DNA of 43,256 bases from a bacterium (GTDB lineage Bacteria; Bacillota; Clostridia; Oscillospirales; Acutalibacteraceae): contig JAUMXX010000002.1 of assembly GCA_030535285.1 (NCBI GenBank), positions 1-43,256 of the forward strand. The letters run 5' to 3'. The notes beneath the pieces were generated by a model. That model was not told the origin of the DNA. It did not search any database and saw only the letters and a list, made by a program, of their open reading frames with translations. Shown here in pieces: positions 18,504 through 25,900 of this stretch; within the stretch, counting starts at the first letter, position 1, and each line of letters opens with the position of its first letter. The position numbers and the translations under genes were made by a program.

Positions 18504-19187
18504 CTATTTTAGCTTCTCAATCCATTTATTAATAACAATATCAAGTTCACGTTTGGCGTTTTCCTCGTTTGCATCAATAACGGTTTCATTCCAAAACGGC
18601 TCATTTTCAGAAAGCAAATCTTTACGTACAAGTTGCGGATACAGCGCCATAATAGCCTCTGTTTCACCTTTTCCGCCATGGCCGCCGAAACAGCCTGTAT
18701 CAAGTGTTGCCTTTTCGGTTATAAAACTACACCGGTGAGGTGTGGATTTACCATCAGTCCACCAACCGTTTCCGATTTCCTCACTAACCTCATACATAGA
18801 AAGTTTTAAGAAAACATTTTTAAGCATTATCATAATATTTTCCGGCTGATGATGAACTATAACGTATATCCTTTCAAAGCCCATCTGTCTATACGCCTTA
18901 AGTATCTCATAACAATGCTGTGAAAAGCAATCGACGCTTATATCAACCGTTCCTTTTTCCGGACCGGAAACCGCATATCCGCCAGGACTGTAAACAAACG
19001 GTGGAGCCACAACAATATCAACCTTTTTTGATATTTCATCAACAATACCTTTTGAGATGTACAAATCGGTTCCCAACGGCAACTGACTTCCGTGATATTC
19101 AACAGTACCCACCGGTATAAAAAGCGGAAGATTTTTCTCCCTTGCCGCCCTTAAATCTTGCGGACACATTTCCAAAAGTTTAGGCAT
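18504..19187 (-). CDS. Creatininase-family amidohydrolase
   Basis: The 227-residue protein belongs to the creatinine amidohydrolase family of cytoplasmic metal-dependent hydrolases (creatininase, formamide hydrolases). The N-terminal metal motif is clear: PVGTVEYHGSQLPLGTDLY gives the Glu, His and Asp ligands (about residues 29, 31 and 40). The second motif, usually NGHxEN, reads VHHQPEN here, so one residue seems inserted between the His and Glu ligands. FGGHGGKGETEAIMALYP matches the later HAGxxET-type motif. ATG follows GGGGGA. It lies 39 bp downstream of a small unknown gene and ends at a bidirectional terminator. Substrate is unknown; the altered motif argues against assuming creatinine. 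Confidence 0.85.
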   Translation of the reverse strand: MPKLLEMCPQDLRAAREKNLPLFIPVGTVEYHGSQLPLGTDLYISKGIVDEISKKVDIVVAPPFVYSPGGYAVSGPEKGTVDISVDCFSQHCYEILKAYRQMGFERIYVIVHHQPENIMIMLKNVFLKLSMYEVSEEIGNGWWTDGKSTPHRCSFITEKATLDTGCFGGHGGKGETEAIMALYPQLVRKDLLSENEPFWNETVIDANEENAKRELDIVINKWIEKLK

Positions 19188-19226
19188 TGTATCACATCCC
19201 CCGAATTAAAATATCTAAATTTAATA

Positions 19227-19514
19227 CTACTGCTTTCTCAACGCCCTTTCGAGCCAGATGGCTCCGACATCAATTGCGTTATAAAGGCCCTTCTTCTCAC
19301 TCTTTTTAATGACACGGTCCTTAATCTTAACGTCCGCATCCGTGCTCATAAGCTGGACCACAACCTTATCGGCAACCTCAAGTTCACCGACCGTCTTGGT
19401 TGACACAATTTGTAACATAACAACATATTCATCTGCCATATTCCCGTAATAAATTGTGTTGCCGTTTCTAACCATCGGTTTACCCTTATATTCTAAAAAT
19501 TTCTTTTCTGACAT
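19227..19514 (-). CDS. Small protein of unknown function
   Basis: The chosen start is ATG at 19514 (MSEKKFLEYKGKPMVR) after GCGGAGG, giving 95 residues. A start 13 codons earlier has no site. The sequence reads as a compact, mostly beta protein with a basic C-terminus (DVGAIWLERALRKQ). The middle has VVMLQIVSTKTVGELEVADK. It has no signal peptide, membrane segment or Cys. It is first in a likely two-gene operon with the creatininase-family gene. I do not recognise the family and assign no function. Confidence 0.75.
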   Translation of the reverse strand: MSEKKFLEYKGKPMVRNGNTIYYGNMADEYVVMLQIVSTKTVGELEVADKVVVQLMSTDADVKIKDRVIKKSEKKGLYNAIDVGAIWLERALRKQ

Positions 19515-19654
19515 TATAAGACCTCCGCTTCTATTGTCTTTTAATATTAACACAACTGTATAAAAATGTAAAGTATCGAAAACAATGCCGCACCCGTACT
19601 TTCAGTACCTAGTCGCACCGAAGCAATATCAAAACCCCTTCATGTATTGATAGG

Positions 19655-19762
19655 TTAGACTGATCTTGGGAAAATTTTGGCACCACCGTTTTCAATTTTA
19701 ATATCAAACGCCTTTCTCCCACAATCTTTATATGCGCTGCCAACGCCACGTTTGTTTTGCAT
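19655..19762 (-). other. Possible 35-residue ORF or gene remnant
   Basis: The 335-bp gap 19515-19849 holds one short frame (MQNKRGVGSAYKDCG to IFPRSV, 35 residues). It lacks a well-placed ribosome-binding site; an AGAGGTG lies about 26 bp upstream of the ATG. It may be a decayed gene or chance. Nothing else is seen in the gap. Confidence 0.2.
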
Positions 19763-19849
19763 ATTTATTCTAAACGATAGAATATTTGCACCTCTATAGG
19801 TTGTTTTTCAATAATTTTTGCATTTTTATTTAATATTTATACAAAACTA

Positions 19850-19878
19850 TTGCATTTTGATTCATAATGTGATAAAGT
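19850..19878 (+). promoter_or_regulatory. Putative promoter of the amino acid ABC operon
   Basis: TTGCAT (19850-19855) and TAAAGT (19873-19878) are separated by 17 bp, about 30 bp before the start codon. Each box matches four of six consensus bases. Confidence 0.45.
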
Positions 19879-19909
19879 ATATACAACAAATTTTTTTGGA
19901 GGGAAAAAT

Positions 19910-20710
19910 ATGAAAAAGTTTGCAGCACTTATTTTAGCAATATTGATGATCACGGTTATTTTTGCCGGATGTGGCAGTAGTGACGGTATTAAAATCGGTG
20001 TTCAGACCACCACCACCGGTGATATCTACGCTTCCGGCGACTTCGGCGAGGATGCGATTACACGTTATGACAACGGCGCTTTAGCAGTTGAAGCTCTAAA
20101 GAACGGCAAGGTTGATTGCGTTATTATTGATAACGAGCCTGCTAAGTCTTATGTAGCAGCCAACACAGACCTTAAGATTCTTGAAACCGAGTATGCGGTT
20201 GAAGATTATGCTATCTGCTTCCAAAAAGGCAGCAAATTAAAGGCCGACGTTGACGCAGCCCTCAAAGCTCTTATTGATGATGGATCTGTTAAGAAGATTG
20301 TTGATAAGTATATCAACGCTTCGGGCGAAGCTCTCGTAGGTGTACCGGTTACAGCAGTAGATACAGATAAACCCAATCTTGTTATGGCTACCAATGCTGA
20401 GTTCCCACCCTATGAATACATCGACGGTGACAAATACTACGGTATCGACGTAGAGGTTGCAAAGATTATTGCCGATAAACTCGGTTATGACCTTGTTATT
20501 GAAAACGTTGCTTTCGATTCTATTATTCCTGGTGTTCAGACAGGCAAATACTCAATGGGTATGGCCGGTATGACGGTTACTGAAGACAGACTAAAAGAAG
20601 TTGACTTCTCTTCTACCTATGCTACCGGTATCCAGGTAGTTATCGTAAAAGAAGGCGGCAAAATCAATGTTATTGAGGATCTTGATCCCTATTATCTTCC
20701 CAAAGAGTAA
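19910..20710 (+). CDS. Amino acid-binding lipoprotein with circularly permuted SBP domain
   Basis: This 266-residue binding protein of a polar amino acid ABC importer starts at ATG after GGAGGG; the lipobox is VIFAGCGSS. The order of segments is unusual. Residues about 25-130 carry what is normally the C-terminal half of an SBP_bac_3 domain: IKIGVQTTTTGDIY, ALKNGKVDCVIIDNEPAKSY, EDYAICFQKGSKL and VKKIVDKYI. A linker (about 131-150) then leads to the normal N-terminal half: NLVMATNAEFPPYEY, YGIDVEVAKIIADKLGY, DSIIPGVQTGK, GMAGMTVTEDRLKEVDFS. It stops after INVIEDL, exactly where the C-terminal half would usually begin. All parts of one domain are present once, so this is a circular permutation rather than a truncation. 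A terminator follows the stop. Confidence 0.93.
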   Translation: MKKFAALILAILMITVIFAGCGSSDGIKIGVQTTTTGDIYASGDFGEDAITRYDNGALAVEALKNGKVDCVIIDNEPAKSYVAANTDLKILETEYAVEDYAICFQKGSKLKADVDAALKALIDDGSVKKIVDKYINASGEALVGVPVTAVDTDKPNLVMATNAEFPPYEYIDGDKYYGIDVEVAKIIADKLGYDLVIENVAFDSIIPGVQTGKYSMGMAGMTVTEDRLKEVDFSSTYATGIQVVIVKEGGKINVIEDLDPYYLPKE

Positions 20711-20730
20711 TTAGTTTTCTCATAATAGAT

Positions 20731-20759
20731 CAGGGCGGATTTTCTTCCGCCCTGTTTTT
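20731..20759 (+). terminator. Terminator/attenuator between binding protein and permease
   Basis: A 9-bp GC-rich stem (CAGGGCGGA/TCCGCCCTG), 6-nt loop and TTTTT lie between the first and second genes of the operon. Partial read-through would keep the permease and ATPase below the binding protein. Confidence 0.85.
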
Positions 20760-20785
20760 AAGTTTATATGAAAGGAATGTTGCTC

Positions 20786-21571
20786 TTGGAATTACTTAAC
20801 AATATTTTTGCGTGGTTTGGTTGCGCGTGGAATTCAATAACCACCTTTTTTGTCAAGTTTTATGCCGACTTCCATCACGTAATGATTGAAGGTGGCCGTT
20901 ATAAGTTTATATTTCAAGGTTTGGAAAACACCTTTGTAATAACACTCGGTGCCTTGGCAATAGGTGTTGTTATAGGTATATTGGTTGCGGCAATCCGTAC
21001 ATCCTTTGATAAAAACAAGGAAACCTTGCAACTTCGCGGGGGTATAGGATATCAAATTTTACGGGTTTTGAATTCACTTTGTAAATTTTACCTTACCGTT
21101 GCACGCGGAACTCCGGTTGTTGTGCAACTGATGATAGCCTACTTTATTATATTTGCATCGGCAGACAACGGCGTACCTGTGGCAATATTTGCCTTTGGTG
21201 TCAACTCAGGCGCATACGTTGCCGAGATATTCCGTGCAGGTATCATGTCGGTTGATAAGGGACAGTTTGAGGCAGGACGTAGCCTGGGCTTCAACTATTT
21301 TCAAACAATGTGGTATATCGTAATTCCACAAATGTTTAAAGTTGTTTTACCTACACTTTGTAATGAGTTTATTGCCCTGCTTAAAGAGACCTCGGTTGCC
21401 GGCTATGTTGGCGTCACCGACCTTACAAAAGCGGGTAATACAATAGCAGGCCGCACATTCTCATATTTTATTCCCCTTATCTGTGTTGCGATAATTTATC
21501 TTGTAATGGTAGTAATTCTCTCTTGGCTTGTAGGATTACTCGAGAGGAGGTTGCGTAAGAGTGACCACTGA
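20786..21571 (+). CDS. Polar amino acid ABC transporter permease
   Basis: The HisMQ-type permease has about five membrane segments. I prefer the TTG at 20786 ([13 protein letters not shown]; 261 residues), 9 nt after AAAGGA; the ATG at 20768 lies on top of that site. Typical features are [17 protein letters not shown] near the start, [15 protein letters not shown], and the coupling loop [20 protein letters not shown] (about residues 168-187). The segment [13 protein letters not shown] is also family-typical. It forms the channel for the amino acid delivered by the permuted binding protein. Its end overlaps the ATPase gene by 11 bp. Confidence 0.93.
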   Translation: MELLNNIFAWFGCAWNSITTFFVKFYADFHHVMIEGGRYKFIFQGLENTFVITLGALAIGVVIGILVAAIRTSFDKNKETLQLRGGIGYQILRVLNSLCKFYLTVARGTPVVVQLMIAYFIIFASADNGVPVAIFAFGVNSGAYVAEIFRAGIMSVDKGQFEAGRSLGFNYFQTMWYIVIPQMFKVVLPTLCNEFIALLKETSVAGYVGVTDLTKAGNTIAGRTFSYFIPLICVAIIYLVMVVILSWLVGLLERRLRKSDH

Positions 21572-22304
21572 TAATAACACAATTATTAAGGTTGAACAAT
21601 TGGAAAAATCTTTTGGGAAGATTAATGTACTTAAGGGAATCAACACCGAAATTAAAAAAGGCGAGGTTATTGTTGTTGTCGGTCCTTCAGGGTCGGGCAA
21701 ATCTACTTTTTTACGGTGTCTTAATCGCCTCGAAGAACCAACCGGCGGAAATATTTATTTCGAAGGCGTAAACATCACAGATAAAAACGTTAACATCAAT
21801 CTGCACCGTCAAAAGATGGGCATGGTTTTTCAACAGTTTAATTTATTTCCGCATATGACTGTGCTGAAAAATCTGATGATGGCACCCACCACGCTGTTGA
21901 AGACATCAAAAACCGTTGCCCGCGACAGAGCATTACAACTACTTGAACGTGTGGGACTTGGGGAAAAAGCAAATTCCTATCCGTCGCAACTTTCAGGCGG
22001 ACAGAAACAGCGCGTAGCTATCGTCCGTGCGCTTGCCATGGACCCCGATGTAATGCTGTTTGACGAACCTACAAGTGCTCTTGATCCTGAAATGGTAGGC
22101 GAAGTTCTTGAAGTAATACGTGAACTTGCGAACGAAGGAATGACAATGGTGGTTGTTACGCACGAAATGGGATTTGCACGAGAAGTTGCCAATCGGGTTT
22201 TGTTTATCGATGAAGGAATAATAATGGAGGATGCTCCACCGGAAGAATTTTTCGCAAACCCAAAATGTGAACGCCTTAAAGAATTCTTGGCTAAAGTACT
22301 CTAA
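21561..22304 (+). CDS. Polar amino acid ABC transporter ATP-binding protein
   Basis: This 247-residue GlnQ/HisP-type ATPase powers the importer. Walker A is GPSGSGKST (about 39-47), the Q-loop is [11 protein letters not shown], the ABC signature LSGGQKQR (about 142), and Walker [15 protein letters not shown]; the switch His is in VVTHEMGFA. It begins at GTG after GAGGAGG inside the end of the permease gene, an 11-bp overlap implying coupled translation. Substrate specificity cannot be told; GlnQ-like proteins serve glutamine, cystine, arginine and others. Confidence 0.95.
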   Translation: MTTDNNTIIKVEQLEKSFGKINVLKGINTEIKKGEVIVVVGPSGSGKSTFLRCLNRLEEPTGGNIYFEGVNITDKNVNINLHRQKMGMVFQQFNLFPHMTVLKNLMMAPTTLLKTSKTVARDRALQLLERVGLGEKANSYPSQLSGGQKQRVAIVRALAMDPDVMLFDEPTSALDPEMVGEVLEVIRELANEGMTMVVVTHEMGFAREVANRVLFIDEGIIMEDAPPEEFFANPKCERLKEFLAKVL

Positions 22305-22327
22305 AATAAAACAATTAAAATAATAAT

Positions 22328-22374
22328 CCCGGGACAGTTAGTGTATAACAATGACTGCCCCGGGGTTTCGTTTT
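22328..22374 (+). terminator. Terminator of the amino acid ABC operon
   Basis: CCCGGG and CAGT pair with ACTG and CCCGGG around a loop of 15 nt, followed by TTTCGTTTT. It lies 24 bp after the ATPase stop. Confidence 0.8.
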
Positions 22375-22430
22375 AATATATTTAATGAAATATTGCAACA
22401 CAATATGAAATAAAATAAATTCCTCTGTTC

Positions 22431-22469
22431 AAAAGTTGGTAAAATGCTGATTTTGGGTATAGAATAACC
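22431..22469. repeat. Imperfect 39-bp direct repeat, left copy
   Basis: It matches 23491-23529 at 33 of 39 positions, in the same orientation, 1060 bp apart. Core: CTGATTTTGGGTATAGAA against CTGATTTTAGGTATAAAA. The two copies bracket the DUF4304-like gene, and each is followed by an inverted repeat. Confidence 0.7.
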
Positions 22470-22485
22470 CTAATTTTGATACAAA

Positions 22486-22554
22486 TGCACCCCCTTTTGA
22501 GCAAAGGGGGTGCAAAGTCAATTTAGGGGGTGCATTTTGGGGTCAGGGGGTGCA
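22486..22554. repeat. AGGGGGTGCA array, 20-bp period
   Basis: AGGGGGTGCA occurs at 22505, 22525 and 22545, exactly 20 bp apart, and inverted at 22486-22495. The inverted copy pairs with the first direct copy to form a hairpin that may act as terminator for the minus-strand gene. The third copy lies inside the coding end of that gene. Confidence 0.8.
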
Positions 22555-23337
22555 AAGAGTAATCCCTAATTCTTGTGCCAACTCTTCAAGATATGTTAAG
22601 TGACCTTTATTGGCACAGTATGTCGTTACATACCCATTTTTAGTCGCAATAATTGTTTCGGTTTCATTCGTTTTAGCATTGTGGTAAATCATTCGCTCGC
22701 CTTTTTTAAGATAGGTCTTAGTTCCTTTTTCAAGGTCATGATTATATTCTGCAAGTGCATTTTGATAATAAGCATTAAACAAACGAGTTGCCTCAACGAT
22801 ATCCCCTCGTCTGCCAATAATCATTGCTTCTTCAAGTAGAATCAAATGATGGTTGAATTGATCAAAAAGTGTATATTCTATTCTGCGCTTTAAGATTGCA
22901 TCACGACTGTTGAGAATTCCAAAAACAGGAATAACATATTTTTTAAGACGTTCAACAATATCTTTTCCTATTTTGTAGGGATCTTTCTTCAAATCATAAA
23001 ATGTATCTTTACCGTCAACAAGTGAACCAAGGCGAGTGCGTATATTACATTCATATTCATGATAGTATTTCTTTAGGGGTTTTTCTATGCTGAATTTGCG
23101 TTCTACGCACTCGGGAACACGAATACCAATATTGACCCAAAGAATATCATATACGCTTTTTGACGGGCAACCATTTTGAAAATTAACTACTTGCGAAATG
23201 TCGGTATCAACAAAACGATGGAGAGTTCGACCATGTTTTCTAAAGCCTAACGGCTTCAAATATTCATACACAATCTTTTCGATGATATCTACAGATTCGG
23301 TTGATGAAAGATTGTTTTTTGCGAATATAGGGAACAT
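22543..23337 (-). CDS. DUF4304-like protein of unknown function
   Basis: This encodes 264 residues. The N-terminal half looks like DUF4304: VYEYLKPLGFRKHGRTLHRF, then VVNFQNG and ILWVNIGIRVPE. The middle is helical (LFDQFNHHLILLEEAMIIG) and the C-terminus ends ELGITLCTP. The last codons are formed by the AGGGGGTGCA repeat array, so the C-terminus may be extended or re-shaped by the repeat. No signal peptide or membrane segment is seen. Short direct repeats surround the gene and a tRNA-Ser gene lies 230 bp upstream, a setting that fits an inserted accessory gene. Function is unknown. Confidence 0.75.
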   Translation of the reverse strand: MFPIFAKNNLSSTESVDIIEKIVYEYLKPLGFRKHGRTLHRFVDTDISQVVNFQNGCPSKSVYDILWVNIGIRVPECVERKFSIEKPLKKYYHEYECNIRTRLGSLVDGKDTFYDLKKDPYKIGKDIVERLKKYVIPVFGILNSRDAILKRRIEYTLFDQFNHHLILLEEAMIIGRRGDIVEATRLFNAYYQNALAEYNHDLEKGTKTYLKKGERMIYHNAKTNETETIIATKNGYVTTYCANKGHLTYLEELAQELGITLCTP

Positions 23338-23384
23338 TATACCACCACCTTAAGTCTATTATGGCATAAAAGGCTCTGTATTTC

Positions 23385-23450
23385 AACGATTACCGCCTAT
23401 AAATGAACGATTATGCCAATAAATTAACGATTACCAATCTTTTAACGATT
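23385..23450. repeat. AACGATTA array, about 20-bp period
   Basis: AACGATTA starts at 23385, 23406 and 23426, and AACGATT at 23444 (spacings 21, 20, 18). The spacer has a loose CCxATAAAT pattern, so this is a diverged tandem repeat. It lies upstream of the DUF4304-like gene, in the position of its promoter. Confidence 0.75.
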
Positions 23451-23490
23451 TGAAGCAGGCTTAACAGTCAATTGGAGAATTTGTTTCCCA

Positions 23491-23529
23491 AAAAGTTCTC
23501 AAAATACTGATTTTAGGTATAAAATAACC
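23491..23529. repeat. Imperfect 39-bp direct repeat, right copy
   Basis: Partner of 22431-22469 (33 of 39 matches). Its end overlaps the terminator of the tRNA-Ser genes. Confidence 0.7.
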
Positions 23530-23560
23530 GTCATTCCGTTGTATTGAAATGACGGTTATT
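23523..23560 (-). terminator. Terminator of the tRNA-Ser pair
   Basis: A 13-bp perfect inverted repeat (AATAACCGTCATT) with a 12-nt loop lies directly after the CCA end of tRNA-Ser(GCU) on the minus strand. Confidence 0.75.
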
Positions 23561-23563
23561 CTT

Positions 23564-23654
23564 TGGCGGAGAAGGAGAGACTCGAACTCTCGCGCCGGTT
23601 ACCCGACCTACGCCCTTAGCAGGGGCGCCTCGTCACCAACTTGAGTACTTCTCC
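23564..23654 (-). tRNA. tRNA-Ser (anticodon GCU)
   Basis: The minus strand begins GGAGAAGTACTC and ends with encoded CCA. It has a long variable arm, as class II tRNAs do, the loop CTGCTAA with anticodon GCT, and the T loop GTTCGAGTC. It reads AGC and AGU codons. It lies 37 bp downstream of tRNA-Ser(UGA) and is probably co-transcribed with it. Confidence 0.97.
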
Positions 23655-23691
23655 AAATATAGTAACAATTATAATTGATTATTAATAAAAC

Positions 23692-23779
23692 TGGCGGAGA
23701 GGATGGGATTCGAACCCATGTGCCTTTTGGGCAAACGGTTTTCAAGACCGCCTCGTTATGACCGCTTCGATACCTCTCC
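23692..23779 (-). tRNA. tRNA-Ser (anticodon UGA)
   Basis: The minus strand begins GGAGAGGTATCGAAG and ends with encoded CCA. The anticodon loop is CTTGAAA (anticodon TGA), with a long variable arm and T loop GTTCGAATC. It reads UCN codons and is the first of the tandem serine tRNAs. Confidence 0.97.
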
Positions 23780-23917
23780 ATTTAATGCTGCTGTTTTTTA
23801 CAGCCTGATTATTTTAACACATCGCATTTTCTGTGTCAATACCTTAAATTAAAATTGCTCAAGCCGTCACATTTAGTATCTTCAACGCAATATTAGCATA
23901 TGCAATTTAAAAACCCT

Positions 23918-23945
23918 GTCCGGTCTGCAAAAATTGAGACCGGAC
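23918..23945 (-). terminator. Terminator of the lon-engB-lysA operon
   Basis: A 9-bp stem (GTCCGGTCT/AGACCGGAC) with a 10-nt loop is followed on the minus strand by AGGGTTTTT. It lies 25 bp past the lysA stop. Confidence 0.88.
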
Positions 23946-23969
23946 AAGGCAGAACTCTAACATATACCT

Positions 23970-25265
23970 TTAGACATCATTCCTGACAAGATCTTCAAAC
24001 GATTCTCTTTTTATAATAACCCTCGCCTGTCCGTCCTTGACCATCACTGCTGCAGGACGGCATATACGATTATAATTACTTGCCATCGAGTAATTATATG
24101 CGCCGGTTGCCAAAACCGCCAATATATCTCCTACCTCTACCGGTTGAAGTTTAACATTTTCCTGAATCAAATCGCCGCTTTCACAACACTTTCCTGCAAC
24201 TGTTACAATATCACTCTTTTGCTGCGACGCTTTATTTGCTATGAGCAGATCGTATTTTGAACCATAAAGAATATACCTTGGGTTGTCAACCATCCCACCG
24301 TCAATCGAAACATAGGTTCTGACATTCGGAATATTCTTCACAGCGCCCACTTTATAAAGTGTTGTACCTGCTTGTGCAATGATTGAGCGGCCCGGCTCAA
24401 TATAAATTTTAGGAGTCGGGAATCCGCACTCTAAACATTTATTCTTTATTACTTTTGATACCGAACCCATATATTCACCATACGGACGCGGTGAGTCGTC
24501 ATCTGTATATCTGATCCCAAAACCGCCGCCTAAATTGAGTTCACCCAAGGTTACTCCGGTTTCCTTCTTCATTTCAATCATGAAATCAAGCATAACCTCT
24601 GCCGCAAGACAGAATGGGTCAACATCAAAAATCTGAGAACCGATATGGCAATGCAAACCTATCAATTCTATGCCCGGATATTCACCCGATAATGCCTGCA
24701 AAACAGCCTGCTTTGCTTCGCCTGTTTCAAGCGCAAAACCAAACTTTGAATCTATCTGTCCGGTCCTGACAAAATCATGTGTATGTGCATCTATGCCGGG
24801 CTTTATTCTAAACATTATCCTTACCCGTTTGTTATATTGTTCGGCAATCCTGCTCAATGATTTAAGTTCAAAAATATTGTCTACAACAAAACAGCCCACA
24901 TTATTTTTGACCGCAAATTCTATTTCCTCTTGGGTTTTGTTGTTGCCGTGAAAAAATATATTTTCAGGTGAAAATCCCGCGCTTAAGGCGGTATAAAGTT
25001 CGCCTGCAGAAACAACATCAGCCCCTATACCTTCGCTTTGGGCAATACGGTATATTTCCTTGCAGGAAAATGCTTTGCTGGCATATAGAACCATTCCGTT
25101 GCCATCATAATTATCCTCCATGGATTTTTTGAAAGCCCTGATTGAACCTCTCACAACATTTTCATCATAAACATAAAGCGGTGTGCCGTACCTCTGGGCA
25201 AGTTCGGTTACGTCAGCCCCGCCAACACAAAAATTACCCTTTTGATTTATTTCATACTCCTGCAT
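23970..25265 (-). CDS. lysA: Diaminopimelate decarboxylase
   Basis: This PLP enzyme decarboxylates meso-diaminopimelate to lysine, the last step of lysine synthesis. ATG at 25265 (MQEYEINQKGN) follows GGAGG; this site overlaps the engB stop, so the two are coupled. The product has 431 residues. Key features are the PLP lysine in VLYASKAFSCKE (Lys64), GLHCHIGSQIFD, the glycine-rich LNLGGGFGIRY, EPGRSIIAQAG, and the second-barrel cysteine in GKCCESGDL. It is third in an operon with lon and engB. Confidence 0.97.
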   Translation of the reverse strand: MQEYEINQKGNFCVGGADVTELAQRYGTPLYVYDENVVRGSIRAFKKSMEDNYDGNGMVLYASKAFSCKEIYRIAQSEGIGADVVSAGELYTALSAGFSPENIFFHGNNKTQEEIEFAVKNNVGCFVVDNIFELKSLSRIAEQYNKRVRIMFRIKPGIDAHTHDFVRTGQIDSKFGFALETGEAKQAVLQALSGEYPGIELIGLHCHIGSQIFDVDPFCLAAEVMLDFMIEMKKETGVTLGELNLGGGFGIRYTDDDSPRPYGEYMGSVSKVIKNKCLECGFPTPKIYIEPGRSIIAQAGTTLYKVGAVKNIPNVRTYVSIDGGMVDNPRYILYGSKYDLLIANKASQQKSDIVTVAGKCCESGDLIQENVKLQPVEVGDILAVLATGAYNYSMASNYNRICRPAAVMVKDGQARVIIKRESFEDLVRNDV

Positions 25266-25266
25266 T

Positions 25267-25866
25267 CTATTCCTCCGACTGTCTTTGAGAAATTTCCTCA
25301 ATAATTTTCCTTATTTTATCAATACCTTCCCCGGTGTGCGCCGAAAACGGCACAAAGCAAACTCTATTCTCAAACATACCGAAATGTTTATTGAAAAATT
25401 CCATTCTTTCTGCAAGTTGAGTTTTATTTAATTTATCACTTTTGGTCAGAACCACCGTAAACTCAAAACCTTCATGGATTAAAAACTCAATCATCTGCTC
25501 ATCAAATTCGGTAGGATTGTGCCTTATATCTACAAGTTGAAAAACATGCTTTATGTTTCTTTCGGAATTAAAATATGTTTCCATCAAATCAGACCAGCGT
25601 TGACGTTCTGAAAACGCCACCTTTGCATATCCATAACCCGGGAGATCACACAGTCTCAGGTTCTCAAGCCGAAAGAAATTGATGGTTACGGTTTTTCCGG
25701 GTTTAGTGCTGACCCTTGCGATTGATTTGCGTGACAACACCTTGTTAATCAACGAAGATTTGCCGACATTCGAACGACCCGAAAAACATATTTCGGGCAG
25801 ATCGGATTGTATCAACTGCCTGTCGGTACCAACCGAGGTCTCAAAAAATACATTATTATAGTTCAT
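25267..25866 (-). CDS. engB: Ribosome biogenesis GTPase EngB/YsxC
   Basis: The 199-residue GTPase needed for 50S subunit assembly starts at ATG 25866 (MNYNNVFFETSV) after TTGGAG; upstream in-frame starts would overlap lon. Motifs: G1 GRSNVGKSS, G2 region STKPGKTVTINFF, G3 DLPGYGYAK, G4 TKSDK and G5 FSAHTGEG. The length matches the family (about 195). It lies 34 bp after lon, a gene order shared by many Bacillota. Confidence 0.96.
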   Translation of the reverse strand: MNYNNVFFETSVGTDRQLIQSDLPEICFSGRSNVGKSSLINKVLSRKSIARVSTKPGKTVTINFFRLENLRLCDLPGYGYAKVAFSERQRWSDLMETYFNSERNIKHVFQLVDIRHNPTEFDEQMIEFLIHEGFEFTVVLTKSDKLNKTQLAERMEFFNKHFGMFENRVCFVPFSAHTGEGIDKIRKIIEEISQRQSEE

Positions 25867-25900
25867 TTTTTCTCCAAACTTAAGCGTTGAAAAACCCTGA

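Noticed and set aside
23385-23450. AACGATTA array as a CRISPR
   Set aside because: The repeat is only 8 bp with drifting 18-21 bp spacing and similar spacers, and no cas genes are present.
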